A DNA stretch of 41,196 nt from NCBI RefSeq assembly GCF_000235885.1, contig NZ_JH379469.1, forward strand, positions 38,774 to 79,969, in the 5' to 3' direction. This document shows positions 8,050 through 15,734 of the stretch, piece by piece. The position numbers were made by a program, and so were the translations under genes. Position 1 is the first letter of the stretch, and the number at the start of each line of letters is the position of its first letter. The stretch comes from Leyella stercorea DSM 18206 (GTDB lineage Bacteria; Bacteroidota; Bacteroidia; Bacteroidales; Bacteroidaceae). The notes beneath the pieces are model-generated. The model ran no database searches, was not told the origin of the DNA, and saw nothing but the letters and a program-made list of their open reading frames with translations.

Positions 8050-8080
8050 TTTAGTATCAACTAAGATTTCTATCTTTGCA
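8050..8080 (+). promoter_or_regulatory. promoter of the RprX-like kinase gene
   Basis: The -7 box TATCTTTGC lies at 8071-8079, about 20 bp downstream of a TTTAG-type -33 region near 8050. The predicted start leaves a leader of about 15 nt before the ATG at 8099. Confidence 0.65.
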
Positions 8081-8098
8081 GATGTAAGATTTTAAATT

Positions 8099-9658
8099 AT
8101 GAAGAAGAAAACGATATGGACAATAGCAATCATTATGGGATTTTCTTTCCTTGGTTTGCTATTCCTTCAGCTGAAATACATCCAAGCGATGGTGGACATG
8201 AAGAAGGAGCAGTTTGACGAGTCGGTCAACCGCGCCTTGTATCAGGCATCACGCAACCTGGAACTCAACGAGACTCTGCGCTATCTTGAGAAAGACGTGA
8301 ACGAGACAGAACGACGCGCTTTCCGCAAAGACTCCATCGGCACACGCTCAGGACAGTTGGACGGAAGCATACAGCAGTCGCACCAGTATAGCGTTGCAGG
8401 AAAGGACGGCACGGTATATTCATCGTTCGAGCTGAAGACCATCACGATAAAGCCATCGCAGATGCCGAAGGGAATGATTCTGAGCACGGACAAAAACTCG
8501 CTCAGCGAAGCCTCAAAGTCGCTGCAAGAGATTGTGAAGAACCGCTATATCTATCAGAAGGCGTTGCTCGACGAGGTGGTCTACTCAATACTCTACTCCG
8601 CCTCGGAACGTCCGCTTAAGGAGCGCATCAATTTCAAGCTGCTCGACCAAGACCTCAAAGCCGAGCTGATGAACAACGGAGTGAACATACCATATCACTT
8701 CACCGTCAGCACACAAGACGGACGCGAGGTGTATCGTTGTCCAGACTACACAGAAGAGGGCGAAGAGTTCACCTATTCGCAGGTGCTGTTCCGCAACGAC
8801 CCACAGTCGAAGATGGGCGTAGTGCGCATCCACTTCCCCGACATGGGTTCGTACATCTTCTCGTCAGTAAGATTTATGATACCGTCGGTAGCCTTCACGC
8901 TCGTATTGCTCGTGACGTTTATCTTCACTATAGTAGTGATTTTCAGACAGAAACGCTACACCGAGATAAAGAACGACTTCATCAACAATATGACCCACGA
9001 ACTGAAGACACCTATAGCCAGCATCTCGCTCGCTGCACAGATGATGAACGACGAGTCGGTAACGAAGAGTCCGGCTATGACGAAGCACTTGGGACAGGTG
9101 ATCTTCGACGAGTCGAAACGACTGCGCTTCCTTGTAGAGAAGGTGCTGCAGATGTCGATGTTCGACCGCAAGAAGGCGGTGTTCAAGAAGAAGAAGCTCG
9201 ACCTGAACGAGATGGTGGAGAACATCTCCAACTCATTCTCGCTGCGCGTGGAGCACACCGGCGGAAAAATCTACACAGAGATTGAGGCCATCGACTCGAC
9301 ATTGTATGTCGACGAGGTGCACTTCCAGAACGTGCTCAACAACCTCCTGGACAACGCTGTGAAATATCGCAAGCCCGACCAGCCGGTAGACATATACCTA
9401 CGCACTTGGAACGACAACGACCACCTCTACTTCTCCGTACGCGACACCGGATTGGGCATAAAGAAGGACAACTTCCGCAAGGTGTTTGACAAGTTCTACC
9501 GTGTACATACCGGCAACGTGCACGATGTGAAAGGATTCGGATTAGGTTTGGCTTACGTGAAGAAAATAGTGATGCTCCACGATGGCGACATCTCTATCGA
9601 GAGCGAATACGGCAAGGGAACAAAGTTCACCATAAAACTGCCGATAATTAAAGATTAA
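8099..9658 (+). CDS. rprX: sensor histidine kinase, RprX-like
   Basis: This membrane sensor kinase has 519 residues, the length I recall for Bacteroides RprX. It has a first membrane segment (about 7-28), a large periplasmic sensor region (about 30-255) and a second membrane segment (about 258-283). The HisKA domain carries the phosphoacceptor His300 in NNMTHELKTPIASI. The HATPase domain has the N-box NNLLDNAVKY (about 414-423), G1 DTGLGI (about 449-454) and G2 GFGLGLAYV (about 479-487). The partner regulator rprY-like gene is not adjacent: an Omp28-like gene lies between. RprX/RprY in Bacteroides regulate stress and cell-envelope-related genes; the signal here is unknown. A good TAnnTTTG promoter precedes it. 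Confidence 0.88.
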   Translation: MKKKTIWTIAIIMGFSFLGLLFLQLKYIQAMVDMKKEQFDESVNRALYQASRNLELNETLRYLEKDVNETERRAFRKDSIGTRSGQLDGSIQQSHQYSVAGKDGTVYSSFELKTITIKPSQMPKGMILSTDKNSLSEASKSLQEIVKNRYIYQKALLDEVVYSILYSASERPLKERINFKLLDQDLKAELMNNGVNIPYHFTVSTQDGREVYRCPDYTEEGEEFTYSQVLFRNDPQSKMGVVRIHFPDMGSYIFSSVRFMIPSVAFTLVLLVTFIFTIVVIFRQKRYTEIKNDFINNMTHELKTPIASISLAAQMMNDESVTKSPAMTKHLGQVIFDESKRLRFLVEKVLQMSMFDRKKAVFKKKKLDLNEMVENISNSFSLRVEHTGGKIYTEIEAIDSTLYVDEVHFQNVLNNLLDNAVKYRKPDQPVDIYLRTWNDNDHLYFSVRDTGLGIKKDNFRKVFDKFYRVHTGNVHDVKGFGLGLAYVKKIVMLHDGDISIESEYGKGTKFTIKLPIIKD

Positions 9659-9733
9659 TATGCTATATGATAAAAGAAAATATCAACAAGAAAGGATTAA
9701 TCACTTAAACATAAACACTTAAAATTCACAGCT

Positions 9734-11056
9734 ATGAAGAAAAACCTACTACACATTCTATCCCTACTGCTCGTTATGCTGATGGGTACGACACTCACTG
9801 CAAAGGCAGACTCATACAAAGTAGCGCCAATGACAGCAGGCAAGGTGACAGTAAGCCCGAACGACGAGTTCGTAAACGCACCGATAAACCTCGTCAACTA
9901 CGGAACAAATCCGGTGAAACAGATTACATACACGCTCTACGACTTCGACACACAGGAATCAAGCGAGCCACAGACCATCGACTTCGAGACTCCGTTCGAC
10001 AACACGCAGCAGGTGTTGATTCCGATTAAGCCAGGCAAGACACTCGGCAAGAGCGACGTCATCTTCAACGTGACAGAGGTGGACGGACATCCTAATGAGA
10101 CAAGCATAACCTATACATACATTGAGCGTTGGACTGTGCTGCAGGCTGCCAAGAAACGTGTGGTGTTCGAGGACGTAACCGGATTGTGGTGTCAGTATTG
10201 TCCGCGTGGCATTGCCATCATGGAGTCGTTGGAACGACTCTATCCGGATGACTTCATCGGCATTTCTATTCACGACGGCGACGCTCTTGCAACAAATGCA
10301 TATAGCAGCATATTGTCTTCAACATGGAGTAATACGAACCGTCCACTCATCATGTGCGCAAGAGACGAAAAGGTGAACACCCATGACGGTCAAAGCAACT
10401 TCAAATACGAGTTGGACAAGACTGCATCTTTCGACATCAGCGTGAAAGCTGCATACGACGGAAAGGACATCAACGTAACAGCTAATGTACTGCCTTGTCT
10501 GGATGTGGAAGAGGGCACCGAATATGATGTGGCATACGTGCTCACAGCCGATGGACTGAAGAACGATAATTGGGGACAGGCTAACCGTGTAGGCGAATGG
10601 AACGATCAGGTATTGCCAGAATATGACAGATTCAAAGGCAACGAATCTACTATATACGGACTGGAGTTCAACCAGGTTGCAATCGACAGCAGAGGCGTGC
10701 AGTATGGCGTAGAGGGTTCGCTGACTCGTCCTTATACCGTAGGCACCACGCAGACTCACAAAGTAACTTTCGAGAACATATCGCAGCACAAGCTGATCCA
10801 GGACAAATCGAAGCTGAACGTCTGCGCACTGATCATCAAGAAGGTTACTAATGGCGACAAGATAAAGGCGACTATCGAGAATGCAGCAAAATGCCGCGTA
10901 GAGTTGGGCGAGACTGGCATCAAGCAGATTGGCAACAACGAAACAAACACCGTTACCGGCTACTACTCGCTCGACGGACAACGCCTCAACGCTCCTGCAA
11001 AGGGTATCACCATCGTGCGCTACGCTGACGGCTCAACACGCAAGGTGCGCAATTAG
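9734..11056 (+). CDS. Omp28-like exported protein with CxxC motif
   Basis: The 440-residue exported protein has a signal peptide (about 1-25, LLVMLMGTTLTAKA). A beta-rich N-terminal region (about 40-130) is followed by a thioredoxin-like segment with the redox-type motif GLWCQYCPRG (Cys153, Cys156). The Omp28 family, named from Porphyromonas gingivalis, has this arrangement. The C-terminus ends in a short VTGYYSLDGQRL...GITIVRYADG module. That module is common at the ends of Prevotella secreted proteins, probably as a sorting or anchoring tail. The gene lies between the kinase (75 bp upstream) and the response regulator (39 bp downstream), all on one strand, so co-expression is likely. Whether the CxxC is catalytic or structural is unknown. 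Confidence 0.75.
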   Translation: MKKNLLHILSLLLVMLMGTTLTAKADSYKVAPMTAGKVTVSPNDEFVNAPINLVNYGTNPVKQITYTLYDFDTQESSEPQTIDFETPFDNTQQVLIPIKPGKTLGKSDVIFNVTEVDGHPNETSITYTYIERWTVLQAAKKRVVFEDVTGLWCQYCPRGIAIMESLERLYPDDFIGISIHDGDALATNAYSSILSSTWSNTNRPLIMCARDEKVNTHDGQSNFKYELDKTASFDISVKAAYDGKDINVTANVLPCLDVEEGTEYDVAYVLTADGLKNDNWGQANRVGEWNDQVLPEYDRFKGNESTIYGLEFNQVAIDSRGVQYGVEGSLTRPYTVGTTQTHKVTFENISQHKLIQDKSKLNVCALIIKKVTNGDKIKATIENAAKCRVELGETGIKQIGNNETNTVTGYYSLDGQRLNAPAKGITIVRYADGSTRKVRN

Positions 11057-11095
11057 AATATAAATAACAGAATAAAACAATTAAATAATACAATT

Positions 11096-11794
11096 ATGGA
11101 AGACAATTTGAAAATCTTACTTTGTGAAGACGATGAGAACCTCGGTATGCTGCTTCGTGAATACTTGCAGGCAAAGGGCTACGCAGCCGACTTATGCCCC
11201 GACGGCGATGCTGGCTACAAGGCTTTTATGAAAACAAAATACGACATCTGTGTTCTTGACGTGATGATGCCTAAGAAGGACGGCTTCACCCTTGCTCAGG
11301 AGATTCGTCAGGCAAACACCGAAGTGCCTATCATCTTCCTCACAGCGAAGACAATGAAAGAGGACATCCTCGAAGGCTTCAAGATCGGTGCCGACGACTA
11401 TATCACCAAGCCGTTCTCAATGGAAGAGTTGGTGTTCCGTATTGAGGCTATCCTCCGCCGTGTTCGTGGCAAGAAGAACAAAGAGAGCTCGGTGTACCAC
11501 ATCGGTCGCTTCACGTTCGACACACAGAAACAGTTGCTCGTCATCGGCGACAAGCAGACTAAGCTCACCACAAAGGAGAACGAACTGCTTGCGCTGCTCT
11601 GCAGCCATGCCAACGAAATTCTGCAGCGCGACTTCGCCCTGAAGACAATATGGATTGACGACAACTACTTCAACGCACGCTCAATGGACGTGTACATCAC
11701 CAAGTTGCGCAAGCATCTCAAGGACGACGATCAGATTGAGATTATCAACATCCATGGTAAGGGCTACAAGCTGATTACCCCAGAGGAGGAATAA
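11096..11794 (+). CDS. rprY: OmpR-family response regulator, RprY-like
   Basis: The 232-residue regulator has a receiver domain with acidic residues E11/D12/D13, phosphoacceptor Asp55 (CVLDVMMPKKDG), Thr83 and Lys105 (DYITKPFS). A winged-helix DNA-binding domain follows, with the LTTKENELLALL and SMDVYITKLRKHLKDD...IINIHGKGYKL signatures. The sequence closely matches what I recall of Bacteroides RprY. Its likely kinase is the RprX-like protein encoded one gene upstream. The stop lies 35 bp before the serpin gene, so read-through into the serpin transcript is possible. Confidence 0.92.
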   Translation: MEDNLKILLCEDDENLGMLLREYLQAKGYAADLCPDGDAGYKAFMKTKYDICVLDVMMPKKDGFTLAQEIRQANTEVPIIFLTAKTMKEDILEGFKIGADDYITKPFSMEELVFRIEAILRRVRGKKNKESSVYHIGRFTFDTQKQLLVIGDKQTKLTTKENELLALLCSHANEILQRDFALKTIWIDDNYFNARSMDVYITKLRKHLKDDDQIEIINIHGKGYKLITPEEE

Positions 11795-11829
11795 CGTAAA
11801 TAATAGAAAAGGATAACAGTAAACACGAT

Positions 11830-13092
11830 ATGAATAAAAAGATAAAGACTGCAGCACTTGCCGGTTTGTCAGCACTGGCACTGGCAAGTTGCTCTTCAAC
11901 AAACAAGATTGCAAAGGAGGACAACGCCACAAAACCCAATTCGTACATGGATACCGATGCGAAATACTTGATTCTCTCAAACGACCAGCGTGCCACTATC
12001 AACAAGGGCAATGAGTTCGCCGTCAATCTGTTCAAGACTCAGATTGACATGCAGAGCAAAGTTATATCACCGCTTAGCGTATCATATCTGATGGGTATGC
12101 TGGCGAATGGTGCCGACGGCGACACGCAGAAAGAGATACTCGCATCGCTCGGTGTCGGCGATGTGACGTTGCAGACTCTTAACGAGTCGTATCGTGCATT
12201 GCTCAACAGTACGGCAACCGCCGACAAGCAGACAACAATCAACATTGCAAACTACATAGCTGCCGACAAACACTTCCAGCTGAAAAGCGACTTCCGGAAC
12301 ACAGTCGGCAAGATGTACGATGCTGGCGTAGAGAGTCTTGATTTCTCATCGAGCAAGGCAGTAGACAAAATCAACCAGTGGTGCAGCAAGCAGACCAATG
12401 GCATGATTCCGAAGATTGTTGACCAGCTCTCGGCTTCTGACGTTGCGGTACTGATGAACGCCATCTACTTTGAAGGCACGTGGGAGACACCATTTGAAAA
12501 GGAGCTGACGAAAGAAGAAAACTTCCGTGGCTACACACGCGACATCAAACGCGTACAAATGATGCACCAGGAGGACAACTTCAGCTACCTCAGCAACAAC
12601 ACCTTTGAGACGGTCACCCTGCCCTACGGCAATCGCACATACAACATGACTGTACTGCTGCCTAAGGAAGGCGTGTCGATTGAGGAGATGATGAAGCAAC
12701 TCGACGCGCAGAAAATAGGCTCGCTATATAGAGATATGGAGAAGTGCGTTGTCGACCTGAAGCTGCCGAAATTCACCACAAGCACAGAGGTGGTTCTCAA
12801 CGATGCCATATCAAAACTCGGTGCACCATCTATCTTCACAGGCGCAGCCAACTTCAAGAACATGTCTGACGCAAGCATCTTCATATCAAAGATGCTGCAG
12901 AAGGCGAAGATAGAGGTCAGCGAAGAGGGAACAAAGGCAGCAGCTATAACAGCAGGAATGGTTGCGATGACGGCACTCAACCCCGATGAGCCACGCCACG
13001 TGAAGTTCCACGCCAACCGTCCGTTCGTCTACATCATCACAGAAAGACAGACTGGTGCGATATTCTTCATCGGTCAGTATCTCGGCGAATAA
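11830..13092 (+). CDS. serpin-family lipoprotein (protease inhibitor)
   Basis: Serpins trap serine or cysteine proteases by cleavage of an exposed loop. The 420-residue protein has a lipoprotein signal with lipobox LASC (Cys21). The serpin core includes NPYSVS-like ISPLSVSYLMGMLANGA, LMNAIYFEGTWETPF (the conserved N-A-x-YFKGxW region), and a C-terminal HANRPFVYIITERQTGAIFFIG signature. The reactive loop hinge EEGTKAAAITAG has the small residues needed for loop insertion, so an inhibitory rather than dead serpin is likely. Counting from the hinge places P1-P1' around Met-Thr-Ala before LNPDEP, which would suit elastase-like or subtilisin-like targets. That specificity is inference. It probably sits on the cell surface and protects against host or self proteases. 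Confidence 0.92.
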   Translation: MNKKIKTAALAGLSALALASCSSTNKIAKEDNATKPNSYMDTDAKYLILSNDQRATINKGNEFAVNLFKTQIDMQSKVISPLSVSYLMGMLANGADGDTQKEILASLGVGDVTLQTLNESYRALLNSTATADKQTTINIANYIAADKHFQLKSDFRNTVGKMYDAGVESLDFSSSKAVDKINQWCSKQTNGMIPKIVDQLSASDVAVLMNAIYFEGTWETPFEKELTKEENFRGYTRDIKRVQMMHQEDNFSYLSNNTFETVTLPYGNRTYNMTVLLPKEGVSIEEMMKQLDAQKIGSLYRDMEKCVVDLKLPKFTTSTEVVLNDAISKLGAPSIFTGAANFKNMSDASIFISKMLQKAKIEVSEEGTKAAAITAGMVAMTALNPDEPRHVKFHANRPFVYIITERQTGAIFFIGQYLGE

Positions 13093-13105
13093 GAAAAAAC
13101 CATTT

Positions 13106-13912
13106 ATGACAAAAAAGGCAAGAGCACTCGTAGCATTGGTCTTGTCGGTAGTCTTCACAACGTCGGCTACAGCACAAGAGGTAAATGCTACGACAACAAG
13201 CACCCTGAGCAACTGTCAGGCACGCTTCGACGAATCGGCTCCGCAGCGTATCATGCCGACACGCTACGGTGGACGTTTGCGCAAACTGCAGAAAGCAGAA
13301 GAACCGTCGTACGATTTGCAACCGACTCACGACGACTCGCTACATCTGCCCATGCTCAGTGCCACAACAGCATCACCCGTCAGTCGCTATCCATTCGGTT
13401 GGGGCTGCGGGTTCAACAGTTGGGCGCTGCATCGCGGACTGAACGTACAGTTAGGTGCATCTGTGTTCGCTGCGTTCGGCAAGGGAGCACACAGTGGTGC
13501 TGGTTTTCAGGAGAACATAGCGTTGATGTACGCCATGCCTGTCACCGACAAACTGTCGGTAGCCATCGGCGGATACTTCAACAACATCAACTATGCCGGT
13601 AACAACTGGCGCGATGCTGGTCTGTCAGCAGTTCTTGGATATCGGTTCAATGAGCATTGGGAGGCTTATCTCTACGGACAGAAGTCTATAACAAACAACA
13701 TTGCTAACCGACTACAATACGGGCTGTATGATGGTTACTGCGGAGGCTATGGCATGGGACGCTTCAGTCGCAACGCCTTCGGCATATCCCCCTACTCCAT
13801 GTACGACCTCGGCAACTTTGGCGACCGCATCGGAGCTACGCTACGCTACAATTTCAATCCGAGTTTTAGTGTGGAAGTGTCGGTTGAACAGCGTTGGATG
13901 CCGAATAGATAA
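13106..13912 (+). CDS. exported beta-barrel-like protein of unknown function
   Basis: I do not recognise the family. The ATG at 13106 is chosen over the upstream in-frame ATG at 13055 because it gives a clean signal peptide (MTKKARALVALVLSVVFTTS, cleaved near AQE) and avoids overlap with the serpin. The 268-residue protein has a polar linker to about residue 85. A region of alternating Gly/aromatic strands follows (GWGCGFNSWALHRGLNVQLG, LSVAIGGYF, GLSAVLGYRF, GATLRYNFN, SFSVEVSVEQRW). Such strands are typical of a small outer-membrane barrel, although the C-terminal residue is Arg rather than Phe or Trp. It is only 13 bp after the serpin gene, so the two are probably co-expressed and may act at the same surface. 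Confidence 0.65.
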   Translation: MTKKARALVALVLSVVFTTSATAQEVNATTTSTLSNCQARFDESAPQRIMPTRYGGRLRKLQKAEEPSYDLQPTHDDSLHLPMLSATTASPVSRYPFGWGCGFNSWALHRGLNVQLGASVFAAFGKGAHSGAGFQENIALMYAMPVTDKLSVAIGGYFNNINYAGNNWRDAGLSAVLGYRFNEHWEAYLYGQKSITNNIANRLQYGLYDGYCGGYGMGRFSRNAFGISPYSMYDLGNFGDRIGATLRYNFNPSFSVEVSVEQRWMPNR

Positions 13913-13947
13913 CGTCTATAACAGCATTTGATACCCGAACAGATGAT

Positions 13948-14001
13948 AAAAAGAGAGTGGGACAAAGCAACGTAATTGTTGTTTTGTCCCACTCTCTTTT
14001 T
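13948..14001. terminator. bidirectional intrinsic terminator between convergent genes
   Basis: Perfect 19-bp arms (13948-13966 and 13983-14001) start with AAAAAGAGAGTGGG and end with CCCACTCTCTTTTT, so U-tracts form on both strands. It ends the serpin/barrel transcript and manC. Confidence 0.93.
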
Positions 14002-14021
14002 ATGTTCTGATACCCAATGCC

Positions 14022-15086
14022 CTACTCTTCAGCGAACTGGCGTATGCGCTGCTCCTCAGAAAGTTTGCACACAAGAAGCGAGTTGTCGTTCTCAGCAACG
14101 ATATATCCGTCGAGTCCCTGAACAACAACCTTCTTCTCATTTAGAGTGTGTACCACACAATTGTGCGAATCGTATAATTGGATATTTTCACCTATAGTAG
14201 TATTGCCGTAGAGATCGTGATGCTTGAGAAGCATCAGCGATGTCCATGTGCCAAGATCAGTCCATCCAAAGCTTGCTGGACAGACAAAAATCTCTTCTGC
14301 CTTCTCCATAATGGCATAGTCGACAGAGATATTCTCGCATTCCGGATAGCGCTGATCAATTGTCTCACGCTCTGCAGGCGTTCCATAGATGGACAGCATA
14401 CTCTCGAATATTTTGCTGATTGTAGGGCTATAAACGCGGAATGCATTAACGATAGTCGAAACGCTCCATACAAAGATACCAGCATTCCAAAAGTAATTCT
14501 TATGCGATATGTACTCCTTTGCAGTCTCCAAATCGGGTTTCTCGCGGAATGAGTCTATGCGATAAATCTCACGATTGCGTGGCGAAGAGGTGGAAAGATC
14601 GGCTTGTATATAACCATACCCAGTCTCTGGACGGGTTGGCGACATGCCTAATGTAACGATAGCGTCTGTCTCTGCCGTGAACTTCATGCACGACTTGATG
14701 ACACGACGGAACTCCTCCACATCAGTCACGAAGTGGTCGCTCGGTGTAATGACTACATTTGCCTTAGGATTTATCGCCTTAATTCGCCAAGTGACGTAAG
14801 CAATACAAGGAGCTGTATTGCGACGACATGGCTCAAGAAGGATGTTCTCGGCTGGCACCTCCGGAAGCTGCTCGCGCACCAAAGCTGCATACTTCTTATT
14901 CGTGACCACCCAAACATTCTCAAGCGGACAGATTTCCTTAAATCTGTCATACGTAAGCTGCAGAAGGGTTCTGCCAACTCCGAGGATATCAATAAATTGT
15001 TTCGGATTGTCTTCCGTGCTCATAGGCCAGAAACGACTTCCTACTCCACCAGCCATGATTACCAGGTGATTTCTATCTTGAGTCAT
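14022..15086 (-). CDS. manC: mannose-1-phosphate guanylyltransferase
   Basis: The enzyme makes GDP-mannose from mannose-1-phosphate and GTP, a precursor of GDP-fucose and surface glycans. The 354-residue protein shows the nucleotidyltransferase signature MAGGVGSRFWPMS...NPKQF near the N-terminus, the EPCRRNTAPCIAY segment, the metal-binding region VITPSDHFV, the FREKPD sugar-binding motif and WNAGIFVW. It is the short type without the phosphomannose isomerase domain of bifunctional ManC/ManA proteins. The gene stands alone with its own TAnnTTTG promoter and terminator, which suggests constitutive supply rather than control by one polysaccharide cluster. Confidence 0.94.
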   Translation of the reverse strand: MTQDRNHLVIMAGGVGSRFWPMSTEDNPKQFIDILGVGRTLLQLTYDRFKEICPLENVWVVTNKKYAALVREQLPEVPAENILLEPCRRNTAPCIAYVTWRIKAINPKANVVITPSDHFVTDVEEFRRVIKSCMKFTAETDAIVTLGMSPTRPETGYGYIQADLSTSSPRNREIYRIDSFREKPDLETAKEYISHKNYFWNAGIFVWSVSTIVNAFRVYSPTISKIFESMLSIYGTPAERETIDQRYPECENISVDYAIMEKAEEIFVCPASFGWTDLGTWTSLMLLKHHDLYGNTTIGENIQLYDSHNCVVHTLNEKKVVVQGLDGYIVAENDNSLLVCKLSEEQRIRQFAEE

Positions 15087-15106
15087 ATCGAAAAAGTTTT
15101 AGATAT

Positions 15107-15115
15107 GCAAAGATA
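15107..15115 (-). promoter_or_regulatory. -7 promoter element of manC
   Basis: Minus-strand TATCTTTGC, matching TAnnTTTG, about 21 bp before the manC ATG. Confidence 0.65.
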
Positions 15116-15175
15116 AATATTTTTTATCACTTCTTAAAATAAATATGAACAATATTTATCTGTATATACAAATAG

Positions 15176-15215
15176 AAAAAGGAGCTGTTACATAATAATA
15201 TGTAAAAGCTCCTTT
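15176..15215 (-). terminator. intrinsic terminator of the H1-like gene
   Basis: Arms AAAGGAGCT / AGCTCC(T)TT with an inner TTACAT / ATGTAA pairing, followed on the minus strand by TTTTTC. Confidence 0.85.
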
Positions 15216-15235
15216 CGTATGCAATTTTGCCTTGA

Positions 15236-15547
15236 TTATGCCAAGGTGATGAGGTTCTCTTCGTTCTTTACCTTGCCCTCCTTGAAGAGCCAGCCAATAC
15301 CGAGGTAAACTTCTTCGCTGCTGATGTTAGCAGCCTTTGCGATTTCCTGAATGCTCAAAGCCTTCTCAGCTGCAGCCAGTGCCTGATAAACATCACCAGC
15401 GCGGAAGCCTACGCTTTCTGCATTCACATTCAAAACAACTTCAGCCTTCTTTGTAGCACAACGCTTTGTAGTAGTCTTTGTTGCAGTTGTCTTAGTAGCA
15501 GTCTTCTTTACAGCTACCTTCTTTTCTGTTGCTTTCTTTTCTGCCAT
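15236..15547 (-). CDS. histone-H1-like winged-helix protein (DUF2582-type)
   Basis: The 103-residue protein has two parts. Residues 1-36 form a Lys/Thr/Ala-rich tail with repeated KK-ATK-TTK steps, like eukaryotic histone H1 tails. Residues 45-103 are a compact helix-turn-helix with a wing (AGDVYQALAAAEKALSIQEI, NISSEEVYLGIGWLFKEGKV), matching the winged-helix DUF2582 family known in Bacteroidota. The basic tail suggests non-specific DNA binding and a nucleoid role; this is inference. The gene is monocistronic, with a promoter box about 60 bp upstream and a strong terminator, and its frequent preferred codons suggest good expression. One Cys interrupts the tail (KRCATKK). Confidence 0.8.
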   Translation of the reverse strand: MAEKKATEKKVAVKKTATKTTATKTTTKRCATKKAEVVLNVNAESVGFRAGDVYQALAAAEKALSIQEIAKAANISSEEVYLGIGWLFKEGKVKNEENLITLA

Positions 15548-15607
15548 AATCTAATAAAAACATTAATAAAGTCCCTCACGTAGAGCACGCTATGGGTTTC
15601 TTTGTTT

Positions 15608-15616
15608 GCAAAATTA
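15608..15616 (-). promoter_or_regulatory. -7 promoter element of the H1-like gene
   Basis: Minus-strand TAATTTTGC, matching TAnnTTTG, giving a leader of about 55 nt. Confidence 0.6.
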
Positions 15617-15649
15617 GTTAAATATTTTGCAAACTTCCCATATTTATAC

Positions 15650-15679
15650 AAAAAAAAGTCCGGGAACCCGGACTTTTTC
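15650..15679 (-). terminator. intrinsic terminator of aspS
   Basis: GTCCGGG / CCCGGAC arms with a minimal loop and a run of eight T on the minus strand; A/T tracts on both sides may allow activity in both directions. Confidence 0.88.
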
Positions 15680-15734
15680 TTAATATTTTTCACATTTATT
15701 GATTTACATCAACGTGTTTTGCATATCTAAATAC

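Noticed and set aside
13055..13105. Extended N-terminus of the barrel-like protein overlapping the serpin gene
   Set aside because: The internal ATG at 13106 starts a clean signal peptide; the extension would bury it.
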